From Prostheceraeus crozeri (taxonomy: Eukaryota; Platyhelminthes; Polycladida; Euryleptidae), in NCBI GenBank assembly GCA_907163375.1, contig CAJQUW010009239.1:248001-312000 (forward strand): DNA of 64,000 nucleotides, written 5' to 3'. The notes under the pieces are model-generated. The model was not told the origin of the DNA. It did not search any database and saw only the letters and a list, made by a program, of their open reading frames with translations. Position numbers and translations under genes: made by a program. This document shows positions 1 to 11,646 of this stretch, piece after piece (the stretch's first letter is position 1; each line of letters begins with the position of its first letter).

Positions 1-588
1 AATATTACAGCAAAACTCTCCGTGTCTTGCTCGCTTGTATCATGGTAAGACATGAGAAGGCTGGCTCAGACATCATTAAAAATGCTTTCATTGACTTCAG
101 CAGGGTCGAAAACCCCAGAAAACCTCCAAAACTAGTGAATTTAAATTTTTCAACTTTTCAGAACTACTTATGAAATTTTATAAGTAGTCTATCACTTAGG
201 GCAGGTCAATAGCGACCGAACCTTTTTTGAATCAAGTCAGACGGACTTGTAGAAGCAAAGTTACAAGCCTTTAAAGTTTTGGAGTCTTTTATGGCCTGGA
301 GACGAAGGCCATCTCCTGGCGAACCTCTAAGTCTGACGCCTTAGCTGACTTCAGCAATGAAATTTTCTAAGTCGGTTTCTTGTAGAAACCCGGAATTTGG
401 AATATCCGAAGCTATCATCGGAGCTCAGAGAGACGACCTCCTTTTGACAATCGCTCTCCTCTAAATGAAAAGTCTGTCGGTTCCCAGCTTATATAGTTTG
501 TGGCGATCAGCTGATGACGTAATATCCATCATCCAAAAACTGAAAACGCTTCTATCGCCGATTCTAGTGCTCCGATTGAGCTGGAAAT
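1..588. other. No gene seen; one short palindrome
   Basis: No reading frame of interest in either strand. The only structure I see is a perfect 9-bp inverted repeat (actacttat / ataagtagt) at 163-188, around an 8-base spacer. The stretch could be an untranslated part of an unidentified element that continues into the repeats to its right. Confidence 0.5.
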
Positions 589-1330
589 ACACCATTTCTA
601 TGTAGAATTTGACGCTAAATCCGAATCTGGCCTCCATTTTTCCATCCGATGCTTCGTTTTGGCTCTACAGCCCACAGCCATCGCAAAAATTCTAACTCAT
701 TTTTCGGAAAAAAGATGAAAATTTTTTTCTCTCCGATGGCTTTCAAATTTACCATGCCGATGCAGAATTTGACGCTGATTCCAAATCTGGTCTCTTTTTC
801 CCCGTCCGAGGCTTGCTTCACCCGCTAGAGCGATGTTCGTAAAAATTCTAACTCTGTTGTTTTTCGCCAATGTCCAAAATTTCCAATAACGTCTCACCTC
901 TAAACGAAGGCAGATAGGAACAAGCCATGTTTTCCACTGAATTTGTCTCATTCTTAGCTTTCAAATGAGCTATTGCACGACTTTCTACGATCTCTACCAC
1001 CAAAGTTGTAAGTTTGACAGGAGGGGGGACGTCCTCGAAATTTTTTCTCTCCGATTTTGCTGGAAACATCCTTCCTAACCCAAAATTTCACGTAGAGTCA
1101 GAATCTGGCCTCCGTTTTCACATCAGAGGCCTCCTTCATGCCGAATTCCGACCTTTCTCATCCCAAAACCATCAACACCCGCCTTTTTCCAACTCTGACG
1201 CTCCACCCCTTGCCTCTCAGGAAAACTCCTCCCGCCTTCCTTCCCCACCCAAAATTTCACGCAGATTCCAAATCTGATCTCAGTTTTCACAACCAAACCA
1301 TCCTTCATGACGTTTTCCAACTTTTCTCAT
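589..1330. repeat. Degenerate tandem repeat, unit about 165 bp
   Basis: A recognisable core (tgacgct...tccaaatctggcctc, followed by a pyrimidine-rich tail) recurs near 602, 762, 1091 and 1261. The spacing is about 160, 330 (two units) and 170 bp, so there is probably a decayed unit near 925. The later copies also share the stretch 'cccaaaacc atcaacacc'. The short frames here on both strands are products of the repetition and show no domain. Function unknown; it may be the internal non-coding region of a mobile element. Confidence 0.6.
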
Positions 1331-1369
1331 CCCAAAACCATCAACATCCACCCTTTTCCAACTCTATCC

Positions 1370-1530
1370 TGCTCACATTCCTATCACCTTCCTTCCCATC
1401 CTTTGCCTCACAGTTCCTCCTTCCTTCCTTCCAGAGGGGAGGGGGGAGTAGGGAACAGTTTTCTCCTCTCGGACCCATTCCTCCCAGCACATCCTTGGCG
1501 AACTCCCTTCCTTCCAGAGGGGGGGATGAG
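1370..1530. repeat. Polypyrimidine / G-run tract with a repeated block
   Basis: A C/T-rich stretch ends twice in the same block, ccttccttccagagggg, at about 1423-1440 and again at about 1505-1523. Each copy runs straight into a G-run. Such mirror-like purine/pyrimidine tracts can adopt triplex structures, but nothing here shows a function. Confidence 0.5.
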
Positions 1531-1627
1531 TCAGCATGATTACTCATTATTTCACAATTTGCACTTGCGTCTTCCACGGGGTTACTGCTAACTGGCACAT
1601 AAGAACCTTAGAACAGCACAAATATCC

Positions 1628-2944
1628 ATGAAAGAACTGTACGATCAGAAATCAAAGGTTCGAAGTTTTAGCGTTGGGGACAAAGTCCTCGTACTCTTGC
1701 CGATTGTGAGCAACCCGATGAAAGCTTGCTATCAGGGCCCATATGTCATTTCGAGTAAGATAGACGAGTTAAATTACATCGTGAGTACACCAGATCGAAA
1801 GAAAGATACACAATTATGTCATGCTAACATGATAAAGGAATATTATGCAAGATCAATTGAGTCCAATTCGGTTCTTAGTGTGCAAGATGTTGATTTTGAA
1901 ATCAAAAATGACAATCGAAACGCGAGATTAACGAATTCTGATATAATGAAAGATATGAAATCACTGACAAATCATCTGCCATCAGACGAAGGAAATTCAC
2001 TCGAAAACTTGATAGTAGAATTCAAGAGCATCTTCGGCGATGTACCGTCTCGTACGGATGTTATTGAGCACAACGTCTGTCTAACGAGTGATATCACTCC
2101 GATCAAATCACATCCGTATCGAGTAGGCCCAGACAAAAAGAAAATTATTCAAGAGGAGGTCGATTATATGTTAAAACATAAAATTATCGAACCCACTAAT
2201 AGTCAGTGGGCATCTCCTTGTGTAGTTGTCAAGAAAGCCGATAATTCATATCGATTTTGCACAGATTATAGAAAATTAAATGCAGTGACTAAAAGCGATT
2301 CTTTCCCCTTGGCCAGAATCGATGATTGTATAGATCGCATTGGGAAAGCCAGATATATTTCAAAATGTGATGTTTTGAAAGGTTATTGGGGCATCCCTCT
2401 GACCGAAACAGCTCGGGAGATATCAGCATTTGTCACACCAGATGGGCTGTATCAGTACCGAGTAATGCCCTATGGCATGAAGAATTCTCAAGCTACATTT
2501 CAAAGACTAATGACAAGTTTACTGAGAGGTATGAAGAATGTCACAGCCTATGTTGATGACATTGTTGTACATAACGATAGCTGGGAGGAGCATCAGAAAT
2601 CTCTGCGCGAGCTGTTTGTCAGGTTAAAAGAAGCAAACTTGACCGTTAATTTGAGGAAAAGTGTGTTCTGTAGAGCCGACGTCACATACCTAGGACATGT
2701 AGTGGGGCATGGAAAAGTCAAGCCAGTAGATGGACATGTTGAAAAAATGAAAACCTTTCCTCCACCAACTGACAAAAAAGGTGTAATGAGATTCCTCGGT
2801 ATGTTAGGTTACTATAGGCGATTTTTGCCAAACTTCTCGACGGTTGCATTTCCTCTGACCGACTTACTAAAAAAAGACCTCAAAGTTAATTTGGACTACT
2901 CCTTGTCAGGAAGCATTCGAGTCATTAAAAACTATGATGCGTAA
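1628..2944 (+). pseudogene. pol: Gypsy pol part: integrase C-terminus then reverse transcriptase
   Basis: Residues ~20-80 match the integrase C-terminal domain, with GDKVLVLLP, a GPYVI segment and LCHANMIKEYY. A spacer of ~70 residues follows. The reverse transcriptase domain then spans ~165-430, with FCTDYRKLNAV, the FVTPDGLYQYRVMPYGM region, the AYVDDIVV catalytic motif and TYLGHVVG. The thumb/connection region ends with FLGMLGYYRRFLPNF. That one frame runs from integrase end into reverse transcriptase shows the domain order is original and not two elements placed side by side. Fossil, part of a broken element. Confidence 0.9.
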
Positions 2945-3407
2945 TACACCGATTCTAAATGCTCCAGACTGGAACAAACCATTCGAACTCATGACTGACG
3001 CGAGCGACGTAGGCATAGGTGCAGTGTTGACACAGAATATTGAAGGTGAAAGATTTCCAGTTGCATATTTCTCGCAAAAGTTAAATAAGCACCAAAAGAA
3101 TTACTCTACAATAGAGAAAGAGGCCTTCGCCTTACTCAGTGCAGTTAAACATTTTGAGATTTATATTGCCTCTTCAGTGGGTTCAGTAAAAGTTCACACA
3201 GATCATGATCCGTTGATTTTTCTCAAAAAAATGAGGTTCAAGAATCGTAGAATACTCGCTTGGTGTCTAGCTCTTCAGGAGTTTAACCTTATTGTCTGTC
3301 ATATAAAGGGAAAAGACAACATTTGGGCTGATGCCTTATCCTGCACCGGTTCCCAGTTTTCTGACAGATCTACCCAGGATCCGTTTCAGAGACTAAACAA
3401 ATCCTGA
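2934..3407 (+). pseudogene. pol: Gypsy pol part: RNase H
   Basis: Retroelement RNase H, which removes the RNA strand of the hybrid during reverse transcription. Visible motifs are MTDASDVGIGAVL (first catalytic Asp), FSQKLNKHQKNYSTIEKEA (catalytic Glu), HTDHDPL and the C-terminal KGKDNIWADALS. It is the last domain of pol before the 3' LTR, as expected when integrase comes earlier. Part of the broken gypsy copy. Confidence 0.9.
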
Positions 3408-3515
3408 GTGAATTAAAAGGTTGTGATGTACATTTTCGTGGTGATTGGTGAACATTTCTTCGCGTTTCAAGTCATCGCAATGCTCCGATTATCAACGCTC
3501 TTTTATGCCGGGGGA

Positions 3516-4037
3516 TGTGACAAAAATGCAGACTTCTCTCTCTTTCCTCATCAAGACTCGGCAGAAGTGATACCTAGTGTAAATTAACTTTCAAGGCAGC
3601 GACGACCAATGGAGTCGCTTGCATGAGCCATTGATCGGCGCAGACTCTCCTTCCCTTCGCTGACGGGAGGGCGAAGCGATGCCCGGTGACAGGGAGCCGG
3701 CGAGTGGCTGGGCGCCAATCATACGCTCCAGGTGGATGATCGATCCTACACATTTGGAGAGACATCAAAACTCCCTGCTGACGGACCAAACTCGCTTTCT
3801 CTCACTCTCTCCCGCCTACAGTACGCACGATCTCTTGTTGGGAATCAGCGACGCTGCTGCGACCCTTCGGCTCACGACCGTAGTCATTGCCAAGTTGACG
3901 ACTGTACGTACACTCACATTCTCTGCGAACACCAAATCGGCTCTCTTAAGGGCCACTACCTGCCTTGCAATTAATAAACACATTCACTCACAGGGATTTG
4001 GCCTTTTTTCTGTTCGTACCTTGGGGAGGTCGTAACA
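3516..4037 (+). repeat. 3' LTR of the gypsy element
   Basis: A G-rich polypurine tract (gccggggga, ending at 3515) is followed directly by TGTGAC, and the block ends at GTAACA (4037), giving the TG...CA boundaries of an LTR of about 522 bp. An AATAAA signal lies near 3973-3978. No second copy of this sequence occurs in the window, so the boundaries rest on the tract, the end bases and the poly(A) signal. The frames inside it (3679-4035) are not genes. Confidence 0.75.
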
Positions 4038-4183
4038 TGATCCTTTGTTAACTCGCATGATGATCGGTTCACCGTGAAAATAAAAGTACTTATAGTTACG
4101 AAAGAAGGTCTTTTCCAAACTTTCTATTATTAATAAGCTCTATACGCATGATATTGAGCACTCTAGAAATAACCTCAATTCTG

Positions 4184-4195
4184 ATATACATATAC

Positions 4196-4237
<42 letters not shown>
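4184..4237. repeat. Compound (TA)n-(TG)n microsatellite
   Basis: An imperfect tacata run passes into (TA)n and then (TG)n. A simple dinucleotide repeat; it lies about 160 bp from the end of the adjoining LINE remnant. Confidence 0.95.
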
Positions 4238-4400
4238 CTTTATACTCAAATAATGAAAATCGAACATCTCTTTTTGTTGAGGTAGTGTGAGATATCAAAT
4301 CATGTCACATAAAGTCAAAGAAATCCACAAAAAGAATCCACTTTCTAAATAATATGTAATAAAAATTAGAATCCTCTCTCGTTAAATACATGTAGTATAG

Positions 4401-5215
4401 TATCGACAGGGATAAAGGTCCTTTACGGCATTGCGTGAAGCAGAGAGGCACATTTATTTGTCTGAAAGAGGGAGAAATGGCGGTTTTAGGTGGTGTAATA
4501 GATGATCAGGATCAAGCATCTTCCTGAAAAGCGTAAGAGCAGCAGTTTCTCGGCGAAGGTGAAGAGGGGCAAGTAGATCACATGTGCAGTAGTAGTCGCA
4601 TATGATACGATGACAGCACTTCCCAACGCTTTCAATTTTGTTGGAGTTTGTCGTAGATAGTCCGACGAAGTTGGACTATTATGTTCAAGTACACTGTTAT
4701 GAAGTTTGGTCTGTTATGTTCAATTGTATACTTGAATAAGTTCGGCTTTAGATGTACTCAATTTCTTTAATTGCTTCGTGAATATTTCTCGATGATGTTT
4801 TGCATATGTCAGCAACGTGAGCATCTCATTTCAAATTACCCTGAAACTAGATACCCAAAATTCTCATATCAGAAAGAGGGCAGCTAAAATTCCAATATCT
4901 ACCGAGCTTGGCGTGGATCGTTTCTTTGCAACCATGGCATTTGTTTTCTCTCGACCTTTAGAATCACACCATTGGCTAACATTAAAAATTTCCTTATCTA
5001 TTTCGTTGTTTAGGTTGTTTGTTGTGTCAACGATCACGGGAAGAACCACAATAATGTCGTCGGCATACTTAAACATTTTATATTCTGGACCGTAGCATTT
5101 TAAGGAGCCGATTTGTGAGCAGAAAAGATAAGGAGACAGATATGAACCTTGCGGAACGCCTGACGTTGCCCGTGTGAACGAGCTATTCCAGCCATCAATA
5201 GAATATGTTGCAGAC
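4401..5215 (-). pseudogene. LINE ORF2 remnant (reverse transcriptase to C-terminus), CR1-group
   Basis: Read from right to left, the minus strand gives SGVPQGSYLSPYLF (about 5120-5165) and then KYADDIIVV, the catalytic motif, in the open stretch 5076-4864. Next come QWCDSKG, a LKWDAHVADICKTSS-like segment and finally RRETAALTLFRKMLDPDHL near 4490-4540. This order is that of the palm-to-C-terminal part of a non-LTR reverse transcriptase. Endonuclease and N-terminal parts are missing, as in a 5'-truncated insertion. Several stops and frame changes lie between the matching pieces, so this copy is older than the LINE at 11.5-14.8 kb. The clade assignment is tentative. Confidence 0.75.
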
Positions 5216-8200
5216 TAATTTCAATTTCGTGACTTTTATTCAAGACAGATCATGATTGGTTTCCAAATAACCTTCAGTTGTAGCGAATTTGCAAACGAAT
5301 AAACAGAAATTAGGTAAAAATTCGAATTCCTACATTTTCAGCAGTTGAAATAATCAAGATAAAATTATGTGCATATTTTTATTTAGTGTGTGACTGCTGA
5401 ACATTTGGTAAATTATGATCTTTCATCGTACTTTGAAAGAGTTTGTTGAAAGAGCTTTGGTAATTGAAAGAGCTTTGGGGAGTAGAAGCAGAATCATTTA
5501 TGCATTGAACACGCGTCGAAAAGACAAAGACAAAGTAGAGACAACGAAACGATTTAGAGTTTACTAATCAGAGGGTGCTTAGTTTCATTATCTCAGCATA
5601 GGAAGCGACAGAGGTATGTTGGTCTTACGGGCACCACTCGTAACCAAATATCGGACATCAAGATTTGTCTTTACATCGTCTTTTGGGAAGAGCTCCCGGA
5701 AATCATAATGGCTTTTAGAGTAACTTATCAAAGGACTCAAAAGCGTTCGAGGTTCCATGAATTGAAATCTTTAGAATATATTTGATAAAGGTATCATCTA
5801 CCAAGCATATTGTTATGCTAGAAAAATTGAATGCATACTCCTGAGTGCTTTGTGCACTTTCGCCTTACCAGATTAATTTATGTTACTATGGCATTGGCCT
5901 AACTTCAGAAGTTTCTCAAAATTTGGTTCTACTTCTAAGCGAAAGGTAGATGTAGAATCTAGGCACTTCCGCAGTCTATGACGAACCTTCTACCAAACAT
6001 CGGCAGGAAACACTAGTAGAATCGTTCCACTTCACACATCCACCTCAGACTTTAATTAATCAATCCAGTCATAAATGTTGGACCGCACACTGCAACAGTA
6101 ATATAAGATTTAATTGTTTTGAATAGACGTAAAAGATAGATTACTCATAGAACAATGCTCATGTATTTTACATTTTCGCATTTGCATCCAGTAGAGGTTT
6201 ATTGACATTGTAGTCATGACACAAGGCACTTCAAATTTGTTGTGAAATTGTAAAACCACGTTTTCAAAGCTCCATAAAGTCTGTTGTTATGAATTGAAGC
6301 GATCACTTCCTATTAAGGATTACGTTAACATATGCACAAGTACCCACGTATTCCTCCTTCTTCTTGCTTGAGTGAGATACTCCTGATGAAAGTGCATACT
6401 AAAGGCAGATAAACTAACGACAGCATGTTTTCTTCTCAGTAAAGAACAGTCGTTGCTCATCTCTTCTGCTGATTGACTGAGAGCAATGTTTGAATGGTTA
6501 TAATCTTCACCTGCAACATGGGCGTGTGTTAGGGATATTTTCTTGCTTAAGATAAATACTTTTTCGGATATTGAAAGAAATCACTTTGCTCATGATGCAG
6601 AAGCAGTGTTCAATCACTGACAAGAATATAATCGATAAGTAAAACATTGTATACAATCATAAACAGTGAATTATCAATCTATCGGCGAGGCCTAATCATT
6701 TTGTCGATCAATATTCAATTGCACGTACAGCAAAAAATTACAATCAATATCAGGTGCTGAAATCGCTTGATGCTGGAATCCTCTACCATATTGAAATAAC
6801 TTAGAAATTTTTAGTTGCATGCTTCATGTGCACTAGAAAACTACGAGGGAACAGTCAGCATAGGAGACAAGAAAATCACTAACGCTCGTTTTTCGGATGA
6901 CATTATTGCGACTCAGCGCAAAGTTAATCAAAAATAGCCCGGTTCTGAAAATTTCGAGATTCAGTTGTAAGAAACTTAGAGCATAGAGTAAGTTTCAAAG
7001 TATATTGGGCAGACTAGCAACTCAGCATTTATTAAATTCCCAATGTGTATACAGTTTCGATTTCATGAAATCAATTTGAGTTGAGAGCCAGTACCTACCA
7101 CATGTGAGATGTACAAATTTTTGCACTTCTGGAGAAATGTACACGAATTTGGCTGATTATGATAGCAATACAGAAGAATTGAAAGTAATTTACAAATCCT
7201 TCATGTCATTATGACAACCTTGGAGAGGTAATATAGTTTGTTAAATTAGCAATTCAATGGGTTACCATTAAATTTATTGCTCAGCCGTATTATAATACGA
7301 CTATTTTCTTATGCATGATCATGTCACAAACTACATGCCACTGAAAGAGCAAAACATCATAATCAAGGAACTGACCACAATTAACTTTAAAAGATGTAAA
7401 TAGGTCAACATTACTATTCAGATTCTAGAAATGACGCCTTGTGAATCATAAAATCATTCCGCTGAACATTGAGTTAAAGACATGACATCTCAGCCAAGAA
7501 GCTATCAGAAGATCTCAACTTTTCCTCGAAGACTTGAAGGGACTTGCATTATAATGCAGTTCATGAAATTTCCTAGATCATCAGCTTAATTTCCGCGTTA
7601 TTTATGTGCCTGTTACTAGACATTCATTCCTTTTATTATCCAGTATGTTTCATACTACTTATAAAGTGACTTGGTGTCGGTAGTATATATTATTTGCAAA
7701 AATTTACCTTCTTAAAAACTGCTCAAATAATTTTTTGGATCGCAACAACGTTATCTCCGCAAAACACCGAATATTTTCCTATGAAAATTTCCACTGCTTA
7801 CAGATATTTTTTTAAGTCGACACTCTACCTATTATATACTTCCTCTATGACTTACAAATAGTATAGCTTGCACCCTTTTTAATTTCTAGACCATTCTTTC
7901 AGAACAAGTTTGATAATTTCCATGAAAATTAAGAGTATGAGACACCCATGCGCTCTTTGGGCATTAGAATTATTACTATTCTATTAATTAATACGATGCT
8001 GTATTTACAAATGTTTGGGAGTACAGCACTAATATTCAGGACACAATAAAAGTCGCAAACATGGCATGAAATGTCTTAATAATCTATTTTCATAATTCTA
8101 CTGTAAAGTTACTATCAAAATTCATGCTATTAAGAATGCTATGAAGTGTAATAATATTTTTGTTTCCTAATTTCGATTGTTTTGGTCTGTCTGTATCTGT

Positions 8201-8754
8201 CGTATTTTATCCAACATAATTGCAGATATTTGCCGTCTCTTCCATAAATCTTGAAATAAGCATAATAATAAATCAACTAAATTAGATTCTTAGACTTTAA
8301 ATGTTTACGAAACATTTGTAAATATATTGTAGATGAGTGTGTAATTGTTACCGGGTAAAGATCATAGTGTGGCTATTGAATGTAAATGAGGCATTAATAC
8401 ACGTATTGTCATCAATATATGAATTGATTTCAAAGCGGAGATATAGCATCAAAGGGACCTACTATACTTGACAACACGCATGAATCTCACAAATCATGTA
8501 CTTGGTCTATATGAACATGTTTACTGCAATTGTAGAATAATGATTTCCTGCTATGTGGGGAATTCCCACAGGGTTAATATAGATGTTTGGTGGGAATGAA
8601 CGATGGTGTCACACGACAACTCTGTCTAGCTACACATGATCTCAGGTGAGAGCACTTTTAGCAGGTAAAACAACTATTTTAAGCGTTAAAAGAGTGAATA
8701 GAAAAATAGCATGATTTTTTCCTCATCAAGCAGATGTCATTGAGTAGTCACATT
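5216..8754. other. No gene or repeat recognised
   Basis: AT-rich DNA with stops in all frames; the longest frames are under 60 codons. I see no domain motif, tandem array or inverted repeat of note on either strand. Probably intergenic or deep intronic DNA. Confidence 0.5.
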
Positions 8755-8850
8755 GCAAAAAATCTCGCGATTACTTGTCACTCAAGAATCGCACGATTGA
8801 TTCCGTCGTACGATTAATCGAAAGCAATCGATTAACTGCGCCCGCCACTG
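8755..8850. mobile_element. Orphan hAT-like terminus
   Basis: The stretch ends with gcgcccgccactg at 8850. Read from that end, it begins CAGTGGCGGGCGC and continues with several attaatcgatt-type blocks. This resembles hAT ends (CAGTGG...), including the large hAT at 55736-62491, but the sequence differs. No partner end or 8-bp duplication is visible, so this is at best a fragment. Confidence 0.35.
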
Positions 8851-10069
8851 TTATACATCAGCAGTCTACCACGAGACATAATCTTTCAAGCCGCCCTCAA
8901 CGGGTATGCAAAGTACCTTTAGTCTGACATGCATGCATGCAGTACCAGCTGCTATAGCATCAAAAAGGAACTTCATTTATCGTACGATTAGCAAGCCTAT
9001 AAGAAGATGCGAAATTCGCGAATGCGAAATTTGACGAAAAGTTTCGCAAAACTGCCATTGGCCTAAGTTGGGCGTGAGTCAACCGGTATTGTAGCTCGAA
9101 ATCAGGAATTCCCACCGTATCAGTCATTTTAAGATTCTGGATGTACCGCATGGTCTGCCTACATTTGTTTTACGCGTAATGTCATAATTAATGAATTTGA
9201 AAATTTATCATGAAAACGTGATAATATTCATCACAAACTTTAAAGTTGCATTTGTGCATTTATTTTTCCTGAAGATCTTGTCGATATTGTGTGCTTGATA
9301 AACAACTAATTGTGATCACTTTTTAGAATTTTCTAATTATAACTATTCACTACTACGATCTATTATGTCAAACTTTGAAAGAAACTCAGACTAGCAGCCT
9401 ATGTACATATGTTTCCTTAATCCTTAACCTTCATTTATTTGTTCAACATTGGACGCTTGGATGAAAATAGAAGCCACACAAATTTGCGGAAAAATTCTAA
9501 CTCCTTGCATTGATGAAACTGAATTATTCATTTTTATGCTATTCAATTTCCTTTTCCGGAGTCTTCTTCCACTTCATATGGGCGTTAATGCATTTGCTAG
9601 TAAAGTTGTAAAGTATTTATTACTTATTTATTAAAGTATTATTAAGTGTTCACATTATTGTAGGTTATTGTTAAAGTCAAAACTACATTTGAAGTTTTCG
9701 TGAAGCTTGCAAACTGAACAAGTGTATGGAGAGATTGTTAAATAGACATTATATTTGTGTTTATTGACATATTAGCATCTGAATCCTGCCAAAGAGTTGT
9801 CTATTCTTTGCGGCTTGTGTTAAGCTTGCTTTCTATTGCGTTAGTGTTTTTGTGTTGTACTTTCTAGGCGGGGGACCGCCAGCTCGGGTTTGAGCATGCA
9901 AGATGCTAAAGGACCCGAAACGAGATCTAGCTTGCCATCTTGCTGATGACCCCCCTTCTTTTTTATGTGTTTGCCTTATATATTTAATTTAGTTTTATTT
10001 GGTTTTCTTTTGTAAATGTAGTAAAGCATCTACCCGTTGACCGGCGTCAACACAATTTTTAAAACGAAC
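8851..10069. other. No gene; one GC-rich patch at about 9866-9960
   Basis: No supportable coding frame; short frames at 8960-9151 and 9449-9634 show no motif. A GC-richer patch near 9866-9960 stands out from the AT-rich surroundings. It contains short inverted words and is followed by gttgaccggcgtcaac, a small palindrome near 10036. It may be a mobile-element end, but I cannot identify it. Confidence 0.4.
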
Positions 10070-10133
10070 ATTATTTACTGTTGTATAGGCAATTGGTTTG
10101 AATTATTTACTGTTGTATAGGCAATTGGTTTGC
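10070..10133. repeat. Perfect 32-bp tandem duplication
   Basis: A unit beginning attatttactgttgtatagg occurs twice head to tail with no differences that I can see (10070-10101 and 10102-10133). It looks like a recent slippage or unequal-exchange event. Confidence 0.85.
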
Positions 10134-10244
10134 TTTTTATATAATTATTATTTCTTTTAAGCCGACTTTTTCCTTGATTATGGTCCTACTCAATCCATTG
10201 GACAAGGCTATCCCAAATTTCATCTTGAAAGTATATAGTGTGTG

Positions 10245-10383
10245 TATAACGTCTTATCCGTTCTTTTACAGCCAAAAATCAAAACGAGCTATACTGATTG
10301 TAATTCATATCGTATTCGTGGTTCACTATGTACAGAAATCAGATGTAAAATCAACACACAAATGAATACAAACGATTACAACC
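10245..10383 (-). repeat. Left arm of a 138-bp inverted repeat bracketing the BEL block
   Basis: This stretch is the reverse complement of 18432-18570 with only three differences over about 138 bp. The right arm begins just after a TATA-like word in the 3' LTR region of the BEL element, so this arm looks like the downstream part of the same LTR in opposite orientation. The five bases immediately outside this arm (10240-10244, gtgtg) are the same as those immediately outside the right arm (18571-18575). Confidence 0.85.
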
Positions 10384-11008
10384 GTGAAAACGTTCACCTT
10401 CTTGGCTGTACAATAAAACATCTGTTGAATTCAAGAAAGTACGTTGCCTAATGATCTCCTTGACAATAAACACAAATAAGCAACTGAAACAAATAACGAC
10501 TTTTACCAAGATTTTTAGGTGAAGAAGCAATAAAACGATAAAATTGGTTCTACTCATATTCAATAACTGTAAATGTGCAAATATACCGTCACACTCCAAC
10601 CAACAACTTTCCTGCGTGACAAGTTGTTCAAATGAGTTAAACATATAAAAACTTCTTAACAAATATGCACACAGTTCATTTCATTTAAAGAATTCTACAA
10701 CAAGCAAGACTACAACATACCAATAAAGAGGCTTCGTTCACTTTTGTTCATACTTGATATGTTCATAGTCTTTACACACCATAACTTGTAGAGTCCAATT
10801 TCTAAACAATCTTCACCAATCTTCTTTGTACAACCAGGTATGGATATCACTCACGAAGTCAGGAAAAGTTCATGTTCCATATTTACAAAATAGAAGTTAA
10901 ACCAAGTGCTCATATCAAATATATACACATGAATCAGCATAAGAAATATAAACTCTACAAAAATTACACCTTGCACTCCTACACGTAGATAAAAGTCCTT
11001 CGAGTAAT

Positions 11009-11515
11009 ATGACAGGAATCGAGAATGTAAGTTCACCCGCTTCATCAACGTGTTGCTGTATCCGACAAGATCCTGCTGCCGCAACTTCGATGACCGTACC
11101 TGTGTGGGTGTCATCTAATGGGTCGAATGAAGAGATTCTAACGTATGCCTTGTTAGACACTCAAAGCGATTTCAGCTATATTTCTGACGATTTAATCAAG
11201 ACACTTCATTTGAAAGGAAGTAAGGTCAGTTTGAAGCTTTCGACGATGTCCTCAAAGACAGTTTCAGAAAGCACACTGGTTGAAGATATCAAAGTTCGAG
11301 GATTGTATGAGAATCAAATAGTAAGGATTTCTAAAGTCTACTCAAAGGATATAAGACCAGGTGATCGGTCTTGCACTCCCACGCCGGAAACTGCCAAACA
11401 GTGGCCTCATCTACACGAAGTAGCAACGAAGATTCCTGCACTACAAGATTGTGAATTTGGCTTGCTCATAGGATACGATTGTCCTCAAGCACTAGCTCCA
11501 CGAGAATCTGTCACT
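11009..11515 (+). pseudogene. pol: BEL/Pao pol, protease portion
   Basis: An aspartic protease of the BEL/Pao type. The active-site region reads YALLDTQSDFSYI, followed by SLKLSTMSS and later GLLIGYDCPQALAPRE, the segment normally found shortly before the reverse transcriptase. The open frame then runs into the (TAA)n tail of the inserted LINE, which marks the junction. In an active element the protease would cut the gag-pol polyprotein. Fossil; the upstream gag part is not seen. Confidence 0.85.
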
Positions 11516-11646
11516 AATAATAATAATAATAATAATGAAGTGTTTATTGAAATCACCATGAAAATCACATGTACAAAATTAATTACTAAAATCGTTCTCC
11601 AAAGAGTTGACAAAATACAATGTACAGAAAGTTATACCTATCATTT

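Larger units (their letters stand above)
1588..4037 (+). mobile_element. Gypsy LTR retrotransposon, Gmr1-type, 5' part missing
   Basis: An old copy of a Ty3/gypsy element. In order, it shows the C-terminal end of integrase, reverse transcriptase, RNase H, a polypurine tract and a 3' LTR. Integrase lies upstream of reverse transcriptase, the order known from Gmr1-type gypsy elements and opposite to ordinary gypsy. Gag, protease, the integrase core and the 5' LTR are absent, and the left flank is unrelated repeat DNA. The copy is broken: the 5' half is gone and the remaining pol is no longer one frame. Without the 5' LTR its age cannot be estimated; the motifs are well preserved, so it is not among the oldest remnants here. 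Confidence 0.9.

Noticed and set aside
3679-4035. Two overlapping plus-strand frames of 80-118 codons
   Set aside because: They lie within the 3' LTR of the gypsy element, show no domain and are kept open only by local GC-rich composition.
5216-8754. Search for a host gene in a 3.5-kb quiet stretch
   Set aside because: No frame above about 60 codons, no splice-consistent pieces and no protein motif on either strand.
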